A stretch of 64,000 nucleotides of DNA, taken from positions 5,332,001 to 5,396,000 of the forward strand of contig NZ_CP107976.1 in assembly GCF_036099295.1 (NCBI RefSeq), given 5' to 3'. The position numbers and the translations under genes are program-made. Shown here one piece after another: positions 43,624 to 51,363 of this stretch. How positions within the stretch are numbered: position 1 is the first letter of the stretch; each line of letters starts with the position of its first letter. This stretch comes from Streptomyces sp. NBC_00358. Its GTDB lineage: Bacteria; Actinomycetota; Actinomycetes; Streptomycetales; Streptomycetaceae. The notes below the pieces were generated by a model. The model made no database searches. It was not told the origin of the DNA and saw only the letters and a program-made list of their open reading frames with translations.

Positions 43624-44076
43624 TCACGGTGTGTCCTGCTGTTCCGCCTCCGCCTGTTCGAGGCGGTAGACCACGTCGAGGAGGTCCATGACCTGTTTGC
43701 GGCGCTCGGCGGAGAGCTGGCCCGCCCGCATCGCCATCAGCCTGACGTCGCTCTCCGGCGAGGAATCGGCCAGGCGCGCCTGGGTCTCGGCCAGCAGATT
43801 CAGTTGTTCGGCGACACGATTGCTCGTTTCCGTGTCGAGGAAGTAGGCGGTGGGCACGCCGAAGAAACCGGCCAGTGCTTCCAGGTGCTTGAGCGTCGGG
43901 TTGGTCTTGATGCCCTTACGGAGCTGCCAGATGTAGCTCTGGGAGATGGTGACGCCGGTGCCCCTGATGGCGGCCGCGGCCTGCTCATTGCTGTACTCGT
44001 GGCCCACGTCGGGCCGTACGTTCGCAAAGAGCTCGTTGAGCTTGTCCGCAAGACTGCGGTCCGCCCCGTCGACCAT
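43624..44076 (-). CDS. HTH (XRE) regulator, ImmR-like partner
   Basis: The protein has 150 residues from ATG 44076 (GGGGAGG upstream). The helix-turn-helix reads YSNEQAAAAIRGTGVTISQSYIWQLRKGIKTNPTLKHLEALAGFFGVPTAYFLD (in parts), followed by a helical C-terminus (LSAERRKQVMDLLDVVYRLEQAE). It heads a three-gene operon with the peptidase and the membrane protein. It faces the StrR-like gene across a promoter region with two direct repeats. Confidence 0.85.
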   Translation of the reverse strand: MVDGADRSLADKLNELFANVRPDVGHEYSNEQAAAAIRGTGVTISQSYIWQLRKGIKTNPTLKHLEALAGFFGVPTAYFLDTETSNRVAEQLNLLAETQARLADSSPESDVRLMAMRAGQLSAERRKQVMDLLDVVYRLEQAEAEQQDTP

Positions 44077-44098
44077 GGGTGCCTCCCCGCACTCTTCC

Positions 44099-44199
44099 AC
44101 TGTGGTGAATGGGGACAGAGTGTAGCGATGCCATACCAGTTGAACCAGGCCAACCCGTGGTCTAGGGTCTTGACGCACGACGATCTCAACTGTGGTGAA
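44099..44199. promoter_or_regulatory. Two direct repeats of ACTGTGGTGAA in the divergent promoter region
   Basis: Exact 11-bp copies lie at 44099-44109 and 44189-44199. One is 22 bp before the HTH start. The other is nearer to the StrR-like gene. They could be sites for the HTH protein, linking both genes. Confidence 0.5.
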
Positions 44200-44288
44200 A
44201 GTCCGGACCGTTGAACTCTGCACCTGAGTCGACGGACGACCACCGGGCCGCAGCCATTGGTTGGCTCCACTCAGGGGGAGAGGATGCT

Positions 44289-45359
44289 GTGGTGTCGGCA
44301 ACGTCGGTGGCGGGGGAGATCGCTGAGGGAGCGATCGATCCGGCAATACCGAAAGAAATCGGGGGAGTTCTCGACCGGACAGTGGAGCGGGTGCCCATCC
44401 GCCTGCTGACAGGAGTGAGTTCACCCCGCACAACGGGCGCGGACGACCGGCACGTACGGGCGCTCGCCGAACTGGACGTACCCTTGCCGCCCGTCGTCGT
44501 GCACCGCCCGACGAAGCGGGTGCTCGACGGGGTCCACCGGATCAGGGCGGCGGAACTGCGGGGAGAGAGTGACGTCGAGGTTCGCTACTTCGACGGTGGC
44601 GAGGAGGAGGCCTTCCTGCTCGCTGTCCAGCTCAACTCGGTGCACGGCAAACCGCTGTCGGTCGACGACAGGACCGCCGCCGCGCGGCGCATCATCGCCT
44701 CGCACCCGCACTGGTCGGACCGGCGCATCGCCTCGGTGACCTGCCTGTCGGCCAAGACCGTTGCGGTCCTCCGGGGGTGTTCGACCGGAGATGGGCCGCA
44801 GTCGAACAAGCGGGTGGGTCTCGACGGCCGTGCACGACCGCTGCGTCCGGCAGAAGGGCGCCTGCACGCGGGCGAGTTATTGGCGCAGGACCCGAACCTC
44901 TCGCTGCGCGAGCTCGCCCGGCGAGCGGGGGTGTCCGTGGCGACGGCGAGCGACGTACGTCAACGCTTCCTCCAGGGCCGGGCGTTGTTGCCGCCCAGGC
45001 TGCAGGCCGGTGAACGGGCGGAGGGCGGCGGGCCCAGACCCCGCGGTCATGATGACGACGACGGTCCGAGGGGCACGGGCGCCACCGGCGGTTTGAACGG
45101 CACCGGCGGCTCCGGCGGCGCGGGCCGCTCCCCGAGCCCCGCCCTGCTCGAAAGCCTGCGCCGCGATCCCTCCGTACGGCACTCCGAATCGGGGCGCAGG
45201 TTCCTTCAGCTGCTCAGCCTTCACCCGGCAGGCCCTTCTGGATGGCAGAAGCTCGTCCATGACGTCCCGGCCCACCGCGCCGATGTCGTCGCGCGTATCG
45301 CACGGGATTACGCGGAGGCGTGGCTCCATGTCGCGCGCGCACTGGAAAGCGATGCCTGA
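44289..45359 (+). CDS. ParB/StrR-like transcriptional regulator with a TTA codon
   Basis: The protein has 356 residues from GTG 44289 (GGGGGAG upstream; 44292 is an alternative). A ParB-like N-terminal domain (VPIRLLTGVSSPRTTGADDRHVRALAELDVPLPPVVVHRPTKRVLDGVHRIRAA, in parts) is followed by two HTH regions (SDRRIASVTCLSAKTVAVLR; SLRELARRAGVSVATASDVRQR) and the StrR-like KRVGLDGRARPLRP. StrR-type proteins activate antibiotic clusters. Leu at 44877-44879 is coded by TTA, so translation needs the bldA tRNA. The Sdp cassette directly downstream is the likely target. Confidence 0.8.
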   Translation: MVSATSVAGEIAEGAIDPAIPKEIGGVLDRTVERVPIRLLTGVSSPRTTGADDRHVRALAELDVPLPPVVVHRPTKRVLDGVHRIRAAELRGESDVEVRYFDGGEEEAFLLAVQLNSVHGKPLSVDDRTAAARRIIASHPHWSDRRIASVTCLSAKTVAVLRGCSTGDGPQSNKRVGLDGRARPLRPAEGRLHAGELLAQDPNLSLRELARRAGVSVATASDVRQRFLQGRALLPPRLQAGERAEGGGPRPRGHDDDDGPRGTGATGGLNGTGGSGGAGRSPSPALLESLRRDPSVRHSESGRRFLQLLSLHPAGPSGWQKLVHDVPAHRADVVARIARDYAEAWLHVARALESDA

Positions 45360-45519
45360 CGACTTTTGCAATAACCCCAGTGTCTCCAGATCTGGTTGAG
45401 CATTCCTTGCCGTCGAAAAGCTGCCCGAATAGCCTTCTGAATCGCTTGAGGATTCCTCAACTCCCGTAAGTCCACGGGAATTCTGGGAAATCTCTTCAAC
45501 GAACAGGGGAAGTTCCATC

Positions 45520-46176
45520 ATGAGAATCAAGAAGCCGCTGATCGGTGCCGTCCTCGCCGCCACCATGGTGGCCGGCGCCGCCGGCACCGCGTCGGCGCAC
45601 GCCCGGGCGCCGCACACCGCCCCGGTCGCCGCGGCCAGGGCGGAGCAGGGCTACTCGGACAGCGACGTGGTCGCCTTCCTGGTCTTCGGCCAGGGCAAGG
45701 CCGCCAAGGACCACCCGGAGCTGGCCCAGCAGATTCGCAGCCGCCGCTCCGACACCTCGGTGACGCACGCGCAGCTGTCGTACCTGATGGCCAAGCTGCA
45801 CCAGGCCGATCCGGCGTTCCACGCCAAGGTGACGGAGGCCGTCCAGGCCAAGGACCCGTTCGTGGTGCAGCGGGGCATGGTGGCACTGAACGACGACCTC
45901 AAGGCGGCCATCGCCTCGGACAGCAAGGCCAAGAGCCTCAACAGCGCCGACATCGCGCGCCCCAACGGCTGGGTGTGGACCAAGTCCAACATCGTGACCG
46001 TGGCGAATGTCGCGGCCGGCATCAACGTCGCCGTGGGCACCAATGTCGCCGCGGGCGCGGAGGTCGTCGTGGTCGTCGTGATAGCCCCGGCCGCGGCCAG
46101 CTACGGCTTCGACCTGAAGCAGTCGGACCAGCTCGACGAGAACGACTTCGTCGCGGCTGTCACTTCCGCGCTCTGA
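45520..46176 (+). CDS. sdpC: SdpC-like antimicrobial peptide precursor
   Basis: The protein has 218 residues. A Sec signal peptide (MRIKKPLIGAVLAATMVAGA, cut after about residue 28) is followed by a Sdp-toxin-family N-terminal part (GYSDSDVVAFLVFGQGKAAKD). A long hydrophobic stretch near the C-terminus (about residues 157-197) corresponds to the peptide that B. subtilis cuts out as SDP. There is no Cys, so the disulfide of the Bacillus peptide cannot form. It is the first gene of a C-A-B order cassette, followed by a strong hairpin. Confidence 0.8.
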   Translation: MRIKKPLIGAVLAATMVAGAAGTASAHARAPHTAPVAAARAEQGYSDSDVVAFLVFGQGKAAKDHPELAQQIRSRRSDTSVTHAQLSYLMAKLHQADPAFHAKVTEAVQAKDPFVVQRGMVALNDDLKAAIASDSKAKSLNSADIARPNGWVWTKSNIVTVANVAAGINVAVGTNVAAGAEVVVVVVIAPAAASYGFDLKQSDQLDENDFVAAVTSAL

Positions 46177-46186
46177 TTCCTGTGCG

Positions 46187-46225
46187 GGGGTGGCCTGCCG
46201 CGACCGCGGCGCGGCAGGCCACCCC
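46187..46225 (+). terminator. 16-bp stem hairpin between sdpC and sdpA
   Basis: Bases 46187-46202 pair with 46210-46225, all 16 positions, with a 7-base loop. There is no T-tract. It probably stops or slows most transcripts after sdpC, so that the precursor is made in excess over SdpA and SdpB. Confidence 0.7.
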
Positions 46226-46287
46226 GCCCAGGGGCATCAGCCCGGCTGGAGCGTTCCGTCCATTACAGGGGGAAAGGAAAACCGCGC

Positions 46288-46845
46288 ATGTCGACGTCTG
46301 TCGCAAGGCGGCAGCTGTACATCTTCGCGACCACGCTGGCGGTCATGGTCGCCTATCTTCTGGTCGCGCTCTTCTACACGCTGCCGAGCAACGCCCTCAG
46401 CAGCCGCCATTCCAAAGGCGCACGCCAGTACTTCAATGAGGTCACCCCGCAGGTCTGGGCCTTCTTCACCAAGGATCCCGAAGGTGTCCAGATCGGCACG
46501 TACGCCTTCGACGGAAAGCACTCCAAGAATCTTCTGAAGACCCCGCAGGGCAGCCCTTCGAACCTCTTCGGACTTGACCGCACCCAGCGCGCCCAGGGTC
46601 CCGAGATCGCCTACATCAACACCTCGGTGACCCAATGGCAGCCATGCGCGGGCAATTTGGACGTCTGTCTGCACGAAGCGGCCGCACGCCCCGCCGAGAA
46701 GGTCAAGAACCGCAACCCCGTGCGGACCGTGTGCGGGGATTCCTTCATCACTCAGGAACGCGTCGTGCCCTGGTCGTACCGGAACCTGGTGCCGTACGAC
46801 CGGCACGTCACCAGAATCGCCCACCTGGACGTCTCATGCTCATAG
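46288..46845 (+). CDS. sdpA: SdpA-like maturation protein
   Basis: The protein has 185 residues. One membrane segment at about 10-32 (FATTLAVMVAYLLVALFYTLP) is followed by an outside domain with SdpA-family features: VWAFFTKDPEG, WQPCAGNLDVCLHEA, RTVCGDSFITQERVVPWSY, and four Cys that may pair. In B. subtilis, SdpA and SdpB are both needed to turn pro-SdpC into the active toxin. It overlaps sdpB by 10 bp. Confidence 0.78.
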   Translation: MSTSVARRQLYIFATTLAVMVAYLLVALFYTLPSNALSSRHSKGARQYFNEVTPQVWAFFTKDPEGVQIGTYAFDGKHSKNLLKTPQGSPSNLFGLDRTQRAQGPEIAYINTSVTQWQPCAGNLDVCLHEAAARPAEKVKNRNPVRTVCGDSFITQERVVPWSYRNLVPYDRHVTRIAHLDVSCS

Positions 46846-47852
46846 CCGCCCGTACAGCCCTTTCCGGACTTGTCGAAGAGCAGTCCGCTCGGCTCCAACT
46901 CCGCCTCTCCACCTTCGACTTCCGCTCGCGCTGGTTCGGCGTGGGACGCTCACTGATCTGTTTCGCCGAGCTGACGGTGGTCCTCGTCACCCCGTCGAAG
47001 GCGCTGCTCACCCCAGTTCTGACCATCAGCGACGGCGCCCGCTGTGGGGGAGTGCGTGCCGCGTCCGCGTACTGTCTGGTGGGCGGCACCTCCCATGCGG
47101 AGTACGCCCGTTGGATCCTGGTCGCCGCGCTTCTCGTGGCCGCCGTCGGATACCGGCCGCGCTGGACGGCGATCCCGCAGCTGTGGGCCATCTACTCGAT
47201 CGCGGTGAGCATCACCGTGCCTGACGGCGGCGAATCCGTGGGCCTGATCATGTCGCTCCTCATGCTGCCGATTCTCCTGACGGACAACCGGACTTGGCAG
47301 TGGAGCCCGCCGTCGAAACCGCTGCACCAGTCCGCGCACGCGATCGCCTACGCCGCCTTCTGGGCGGTCAGACTGCAGCTCGCGTACATCTATCTCGACA
47401 CCGCCATCAGCAAGTTCGGAGTCGCCGACTGGGCCAACGGGACGGCGGAGTACTACTTCCTGCGCGACAACATGTTCGGCGTCGCCAAGCCCTGGGACGG
47501 GCTGCTGCTCACGCTCTCCAAGTACCCCCTGGTCGTGGTCGGCATGACCTGGGGCGCGCTCGTCGTCGAACTTCTCATCGCCGTCTGCATCCTGGGCTCC
47601 GACCGTTGGCGCAGGGTGGGGCTGGCGCTCGACATCCTGCTGCACGGCTCGATCATCCTGCTGATGGGACTGTGGAGCTTCGCCCTCGTCATGATCGGCT
47701 GCTCGGTCGTCGCGTCGATGCCGCTGCTGCGTACGACGCCGGCCGAGACGTCCGACGAACAACTCCCCGCCGGGCAAATCCCTGTTGAAAATGGCACCAA
47801 TGACAGGTCAGTTGACCACTCGGTCGGCCGCTCATCCGCAGTGCTACGTTGA
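46836..47852 (+). CDS. sdpB: SdpB-like membrane maturation protein (HTTM-type)
   Basis: The protein has 338 residues from ATG 46836, which overlaps sdpA. About eight membrane segments lie between residues 25 and 305. HTTM-type features (related to vitamin K-dependent carboxylase membrane domains) are YAAFWAVRLQLAYIYLDTAISKFGVADWANGTAEYYFLRDNMFG (in parts). It is likely the partner of SdpA in processing the SdpC peptide. Confidence 0.78.
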   Translation: MLIAARTALSGLVEEQSARLQLRLSTFDFRSRWFGVGRSLICFAELTVVLVTPSKALLTPVLTISDGARCGGVRAASAYCLVGGTSHAEYARWILVAALLVAAVGYRPRWTAIPQLWAIYSIAVSITVPDGGESVGLIMSLLMLPILLTDNRTWQWSPPSKPLHQSAHAIAYAAFWAVRLQLAYIYLDTAISKFGVADWANGTAEYYFLRDNMFGVAKPWDGLLLTLSKYPLVVVGMTWGALVVELLIAVCILGSDRWRRVGLALDILLHGSIILLMGLWSFALVMIGCSVVASMPLLRTTPAETSDEQLPAGQIPVENGTNDRSVDHSVGRSSAVLR

Positions 47853-47856
47853 ATCG

Positions 47857-48792
47857 GTGGCCAAGCTGGAAGTGCTGAATGTGTCCGCAGGTTACCGGGG
47901 GCGGCCGGTGCTCTGCGATGTCAATCTCGAATACGGCGCGGGAATTCACGTATTGCTCGGCCCGAACGGCGCCGGCAAGACAACGGCGTTCCGTGTGCTC
48001 GCCGGGATTCTCGCGCCCTTCGAGGGCACCGTCCTCGTGGACGGCACCGACCCGCACACGCACACGGAGACCAAGTCCCTGATCGCCCTCGCCACCCACC
48101 GCTCGGCGCTCGCACCACGCCTGAGCGTCGTGGACAACCTCCGGTACTGGTCACGCGTCCTCGGCCTGCCGCCCAGGTCCTCGGAGGAGCGGATCGCGGA
48201 GGTCCTGGACCTGCTTGGCCTCACCGACCTTGCGGACCGCCGGATCGGCAGCCTCAGCCGCGGCCAGAACCAGCGCGCGGGCCTGGCGAAGGCGTTCCTG
48301 GGACGCCCGCCGATCCTTCTCCTGGACGAACCGATGTCGGGCCTCGACCCGACGACGACCGCTCAACTCACCGATCATCTGCGGAGGTTGGCGGACGAGG
48401 GGCACACGGTGGTCGTCTCCACACACGCCCTGGCCGACGCGAACCGCTTCGCCGACGACGTGACAGTGCTGCAGCAGGGACGCATCGTGGGCCGAGGTGA
48501 TCCGGCCACCCTGCGCACCGCCCTGCTGGGCAGCGCCTACCGGCTGCGCGTCCGAGGCTCCGGTGACGTGCCGGCGGTCCTCGACCGGCTGGGCCTGCGC
48601 TACGAGGAGCAGCACGGTGCCGTGGTCGTGGAGGTGCCCGACGAGCGGGCGGCGGAGTCGCTGGTCGCCGATCTGGTGAGGGAGGGCATCGGCGTACGAG
48701 AGGTAGTACCCGCCCGCAACCCGCTGGAGGACGTCTACCAGCAACTGCAGACGGACATGCCGGCACCGGCGAACGGAAGGCGCACCCCGTGA
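47857..48792 (+). CDS. ABC transporter ATP-binding protein of the Sdp cassette
   Basis: The protein has 311 residues from GTG 47857, 4 bp after sdpB. Walker A GPNGAGKTT, signature LSRGQ, Walker B ILLLDEP, and the switch His in VVVSTHAL are all present. With the permease next to it, it forms a two-gene ABC system. Bacillus SDP uses the separate immunity protein SdpI; no SdpI-like gene is seen here, so this transporter may provide self-protection or export. Confidence 0.9.
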   Translation: MAKLEVLNVSAGYRGRPVLCDVNLEYGAGIHVLLGPNGAGKTTAFRVLAGILAPFEGTVLVDGTDPHTHTETKSLIALATHRSALAPRLSVVDNLRYWSRVLGLPPRSSEERIAEVLDLLGLTDLADRRIGSLSRGQNQRAGLAKAFLGRPPILLLDEPMSGLDPTTTAQLTDHLRRLADEGHTVVVSTHALADANRFADDVTVLQQGRIVGRGDPATLRTALLGSAYRLRVRGSGDVPAVLDRLGLRYEEQHGAVVVEVPDERAAESLVADLVREGIGVREVVPARNPLEDVYQQLQTDMPAPANGRRTP

Positions 48793-49625
48793 AGCGACGC
48801 GGACTCCCCTTCGACGTGACCCGGGCCAGGGTCCTGGCGTCGGCGCTGTTGTGGCGGATGAGACGGGAACGGCTGCGGAACTTCGCCACGGTGTTCCTGC
48901 CGTTCGTGCTGACGGTCGCCTCCGTGATCGTCCTGCCGCTCGTGTCCGACGACGCGGACATGAACGGTGCAGCCAGCAGCGGCCGGCTCGGCGCGCAGTA
49001 CGGGGCGCACGGGGACGCGGTCGCTGCCGGGCTGCTGCTCGTCCTGATGCCCGGCGTCATCGCCCTGCACGGAACGGTCGGGGCGGGCCTCGCGGTGCGC
49101 AACGTGGTCGGCGCGGAGGCTGGGGTCGGCGCCCTTGAGGCGATGCTCGGCGCCCCGTACAACCCGGCGAGCATCGCGGGCGGACTGCTCGGCTACGTAC
49201 TGGTCGTCACGACGGCCCAGTGGGCGGTGATGAGCGCCCTCGGCGCCCTCGCTCTCGCCCTGTCCAGCGTCCTGCACCACGACAGCCTCACGCCGGACGC
49301 CGGCTATTTGACACTCGCCCTCCTGCTCCCGCTCCTGGCCACCTGGGCGGGCGCGGCCCTCGCCCTCCTGCTCAACCTGCTCTTCCCCCGCCTGTCCCAG
49401 CCCGGCGCCGGCGCTCTGGCGGGCAACGGCGGCGGCCTGGTCAGCCTGGCCGCGATGCTGCCCGGCTTCGGCGCCCTCCTGGCGATGTCCATGGCTCTGG
49501 ACCCGCTGGGCCCGACAAGGCTGCTGTTGTACGCGGGCGGGGCGACCGTACTGATCACGGCGGGCAGCCTGGTCGGCATCGCGAGGGGATTCCGCCCGGA
49601 GTCGGTGCTGTCGTCGTCGGCGTGA
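48789..49625 (+). CDS. ABC transporter permease of the Sdp cassette
   Basis: The protein has 278 residues. GTG 48789 overlaps the ATPase stop (GTGA). About six membrane segments, with a CcmB/ABC-2-like pattern (NVVGAEAGVGALEAMLGAPYNPASIAGGLLGYVL, in parts). It pairs with the ATPase encoded directly before it. Confidence 0.82.
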   Translation: MKRRGLPFDVTRARVLASALLWRMRRERLRNFATVFLPFVLTVASVIVLPLVSDDADMNGAASSGRLGAQYGAHGDAVAAGLLLVLMPGVIALHGTVGAGLAVRNVVGAEAGVGALEAMLGAPYNPASIAGGLLGYVLVVTTAQWAVMSALGALALALSSVLHHDSLTPDAGYLTLALLLPLLATWAGAALALLLNLLFPRLSQPGAGALAGNGGGLVSLAAMLPGFGALLAMSMALDPLGPTRLLLYAGGATVLITAGSLVGIARGFRPESVLSSSA

Positions 49626-49686
49626 GAGAGGCCGACGCAAGGCGCCTGCTGGACCGCAACCAGTCAACTAGGCAAGAAAATCGGTG

Positions 49687-49998
49687 ATGTTCATGGTGAA
49701 GGTCCTGGTCGACATCCGTCCCTCGCTGGTGGCGCTCCCCTTCCACCGCGCCTTCACGCGACCGGTCGTGGAGATCGACGGGGTCGAGTGGCCGGCGAAG
49801 TGGGGCACGACGGAGGTCCCGGTCGAGGAGGGAGCCCACGAGATCGCCGTGTTCTTCCGCTACAAGGGCCAGCGATCGGCCCGACTCGGCGTAGGCACCG
49901 ATGAGTTGACGGTGCACGACGCCCCAGGCACACAGCCACGGGTAACTGCTCGCCTGGGTCCACGCAACGGCAGCAGCTTCAAGGTCACGTCCGCCTGA
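49687..49998 (+). CDS. Small hypothetical protein, beta-rich
   Basis: The protein has 103 residues from ATG 49687, with GTG 49684 and ATG 49693 as alternative starts. It is a beta-sandwich-like pattern without signal peptide (VKVLVDIRPSLVALPFHRAF, HEIAVFFRYKG). Similar one-domain proteins are common in Streptomyces. The role is unknown. It is followed 18 bp later by the next gene. Confidence 0.6.
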   Translation: MFMVKVLVDIRPSLVALPFHRAFTRPVVEIDGVEWPAKWGTTEVPVEEGAHEIAVFFRYKGQRSARLGVGTDELTVHDAPGTQPRVTARLGPRNGSSFKVTSA

Positions 49999-50016
49999 GG
50001 CGCCAAGGAGGCACAC

Positions 50017-50235
50017 ATGCCCCAGAAGTCGATCGTGCAGTGCACGGCGGGACACCTCTACACGGCCACATGGATACCGTTCCTCGGCTTCAAGTCCCTA
50101 CGCCTCACCCCGTCCGCGCGCTACGCCCGCTGCCCGGTGGGGAAGCACTGGGCGGTGGTCAGCAGGCCCGACCAGTCGGCCCTCACCGAGGAGCAGCTCG
50201 CTGCGGCGGGTTCGCACGACGCGGGCTGGATGTAG
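50017..50235 (+). CDS. Small zinc-ribbon-like protein
   Basis: The protein has 72 residues, with AAGGAGG before the ATG. CTAGH and RCPVGKHW may hold a metal (Cys, His, Cys, His). It has no membrane segment. Function is unknown. Confidence 0.6.
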   Translation: MPQKSIVQCTAGHLYTATWIPFLGFKSLRLTPSARYARCPVGKHWAVVSRPDQSALTEEQLAAAGSHDAGWM

Positions 50236-50311
50236 GCACGAAGCAGACGAAGCCGGCAGCGTCACGGAGGCGGACTTCGGTAGGCGCCGGTTTGAATCCG
50301 GCAGTTCGGTC

Positions 50312-50386
50312 GTGCACGAGTCCGGCTCCGGCTACGTCTTCACCACCCGCACCGGCCGCCAGGTCGAGCCGCGGAACGTCTGGCGT
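50312..50386 (+). pseudogene. Tyrosine integrase scrap
   Basis: About 25 codons read HESGSGYVFTTRTGRQVEPRN, a phrase typical of the middle of streptomycete tyrosine integrases. Nothing on either side continues it. It sits near the Ser-tRNA-like fragment at 50641, as expected of an old integration site. Confidence 0.55.
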
Positions 50387-50519
50387 CTACGTCGTCGTCG
50401 GAGCCGCAGTCGTCATCATTTCCACCTTCGGCTCCGTGCTGTGGTGGCGCCGCTCCAAGCGACGCCCGCCCATCAGCCCCGACGAACAGACCGGTATCGC
50501 CGCCATCCCGCCCGCGTGA
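50385..50519 (+). pseudogene. C-terminal scrap of a small membrane protein
   Basis: In a frame different from the integrase scrap: VYVVVGAAVVIISTFGSVLWWRRSKRRPP and a short polar tail to a TGA at 50519. It has one membrane segment with a positive flank, but no start and no ribosome site. It is probably a fusion of remnants. Confidence 0.4.
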
Positions 50520-50640
50520 GCCAGGCGCGCCCGGCTTCCACGGCCCGCGGCCAGCTCGATCCGAGCGCGACGCCCAACCCTGCGGGGCTCATTCTGAAGA
50601 TCCGGCGAGGGGAGCTCCGTAGGTCGACGGAGTCTCAATG

Positions 50641-50717
50641 GGCGAGTCGAGTGGTGCACGGTCTTGGAAACCGTCGTGGCGCGAGTCGCCGTGGGTTCAA
50701 ATCCCACACCCACCGCA
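50641..50717 (+). tRNA. tRNA-Ser-like sequence, 5' part degenerate (possible attachment-site fragment)
   Basis: The 3' part is good: anticodon arm ACGGT-CTTGGAA-ACCGT, a long variable arm (GGCG-CGAG-TCGCC region) as in class II tRNA, T-arm GTGGG-TTCAAAT-CCCAC, and acceptor strand ACCCACC. The matching 5' acceptor strand GGTGGGT and a full D-arm are not found. It may be the duplicated 3' end left by an element that went into a tRNA-Ser gene. A terminator follows. Confidence 0.45.
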
Positions 50718-50724
50718 GGTGAAC

Positions 50725-50755
50725 GGCCCCTGACCAGGTAAATCGGTCAGGGGCC
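50725..50755 (+). terminator. Terminator after the tRNA-Ser-like sequence
   Basis: GGCCCCTGACC pairs with GGTCAGGGGCC (11 bp) across a 9-base AT-rich loop, 8 bp behind the tRNA-like 3' end. Real tRNA genes of Streptomyces are often followed by such hairpins. Confidence 0.75.
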
Positions 50756-50926
50756 ATGCTCGTGGGCGTTGTCCGCCAGTGACCGTGACTCCCTGCTGCT
50801 TCCCGACCGAACGGGCCCAGGAGGGGCACGGGCACAGTCCCAGATGTACGGAGCCAAACAGGTTGCGACTGTCCGATCCGTCCCGCAGTCCCGTGTCCGT
50901 CCGCGCGCAACAGTCGTTCCCTGGGC

Positions 50927-51208
50927 ATGACCAAGATCTTCAGTAGAACCCTCGGAGTCGCGGCCGTCGTCGGCGCCTTCGCCCTTGCCGCTGCCGCACC
51001 CGCGTCGGCCGACCCCAACCCCATGAGGGACGACATCAGAGTCAGCCAGACTGCCAGCGGCAACGAAGGTGCCGACAGCGGAAACGACGGGTTGCTCAGC
51101 AACCACAACAGCGGCAAAGGCAACTCTGCCACCAACAACATCGTCGACCCATCGAACGTTGCCCTGATCAACACGGTGAAGCGGCTAGGAGGCTTCCTGG
51201 TGCTCTGA
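50927..51208 (+). CDS. Small secreted protein of unknown function
   Basis: The protein has 93 residues. A clear Sec signal peptide (FSRTLGVAAVVGAFALAAAAPASA, in parts, cut after residue 28) leaves a mature part of about 65 residues rich in Asn, Ser and Gly (TASGNEGADSGNDG, SNHNSGKGNSATNN). Rodlin-like or chaplin-like surface proteins have related composition, but their motifs are not present. I do not recognise it. Confidence 0.65.
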   Translation: MTKIFSRTLGVAAVVGAFALAAAAPASADPNPMRDDIRVSQTASGNEGADSGNDGLLSNHNSGKGNSATNNIVDPSNVALINTVKRLGGFLVL

Positions 51209-51262
51209 GCCAGGCCACCGGTCTTCTCCCTCTCCGCCGGGTGGGTCGTCCATCTGTACTGC

Positions 51263-51281
51263 TGGAGCCGACCGCCCCAGC
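51263..51281. repeat. 19-bp direct repeat, copy 1 (copy 2 at 60094-60112)
   Basis: Exact copies of TGGAGCCGACCGCCCCAGC, 8.8 kb apart. Copy 1 lies before the broken integrase, copy 2 behind the OLD nuclease gene. They may mark related element backbones or past recombination. Confidence 0.55.
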
Positions 51282-51363
51282 CCGCGCGGAGCGGGCCGAA
51301 GGCAGGAGCGTCGCGCGGAGCGGAGCCGGGAGCGCGCCCGGTGGAGCGGAGCGCAGCCGGGTC

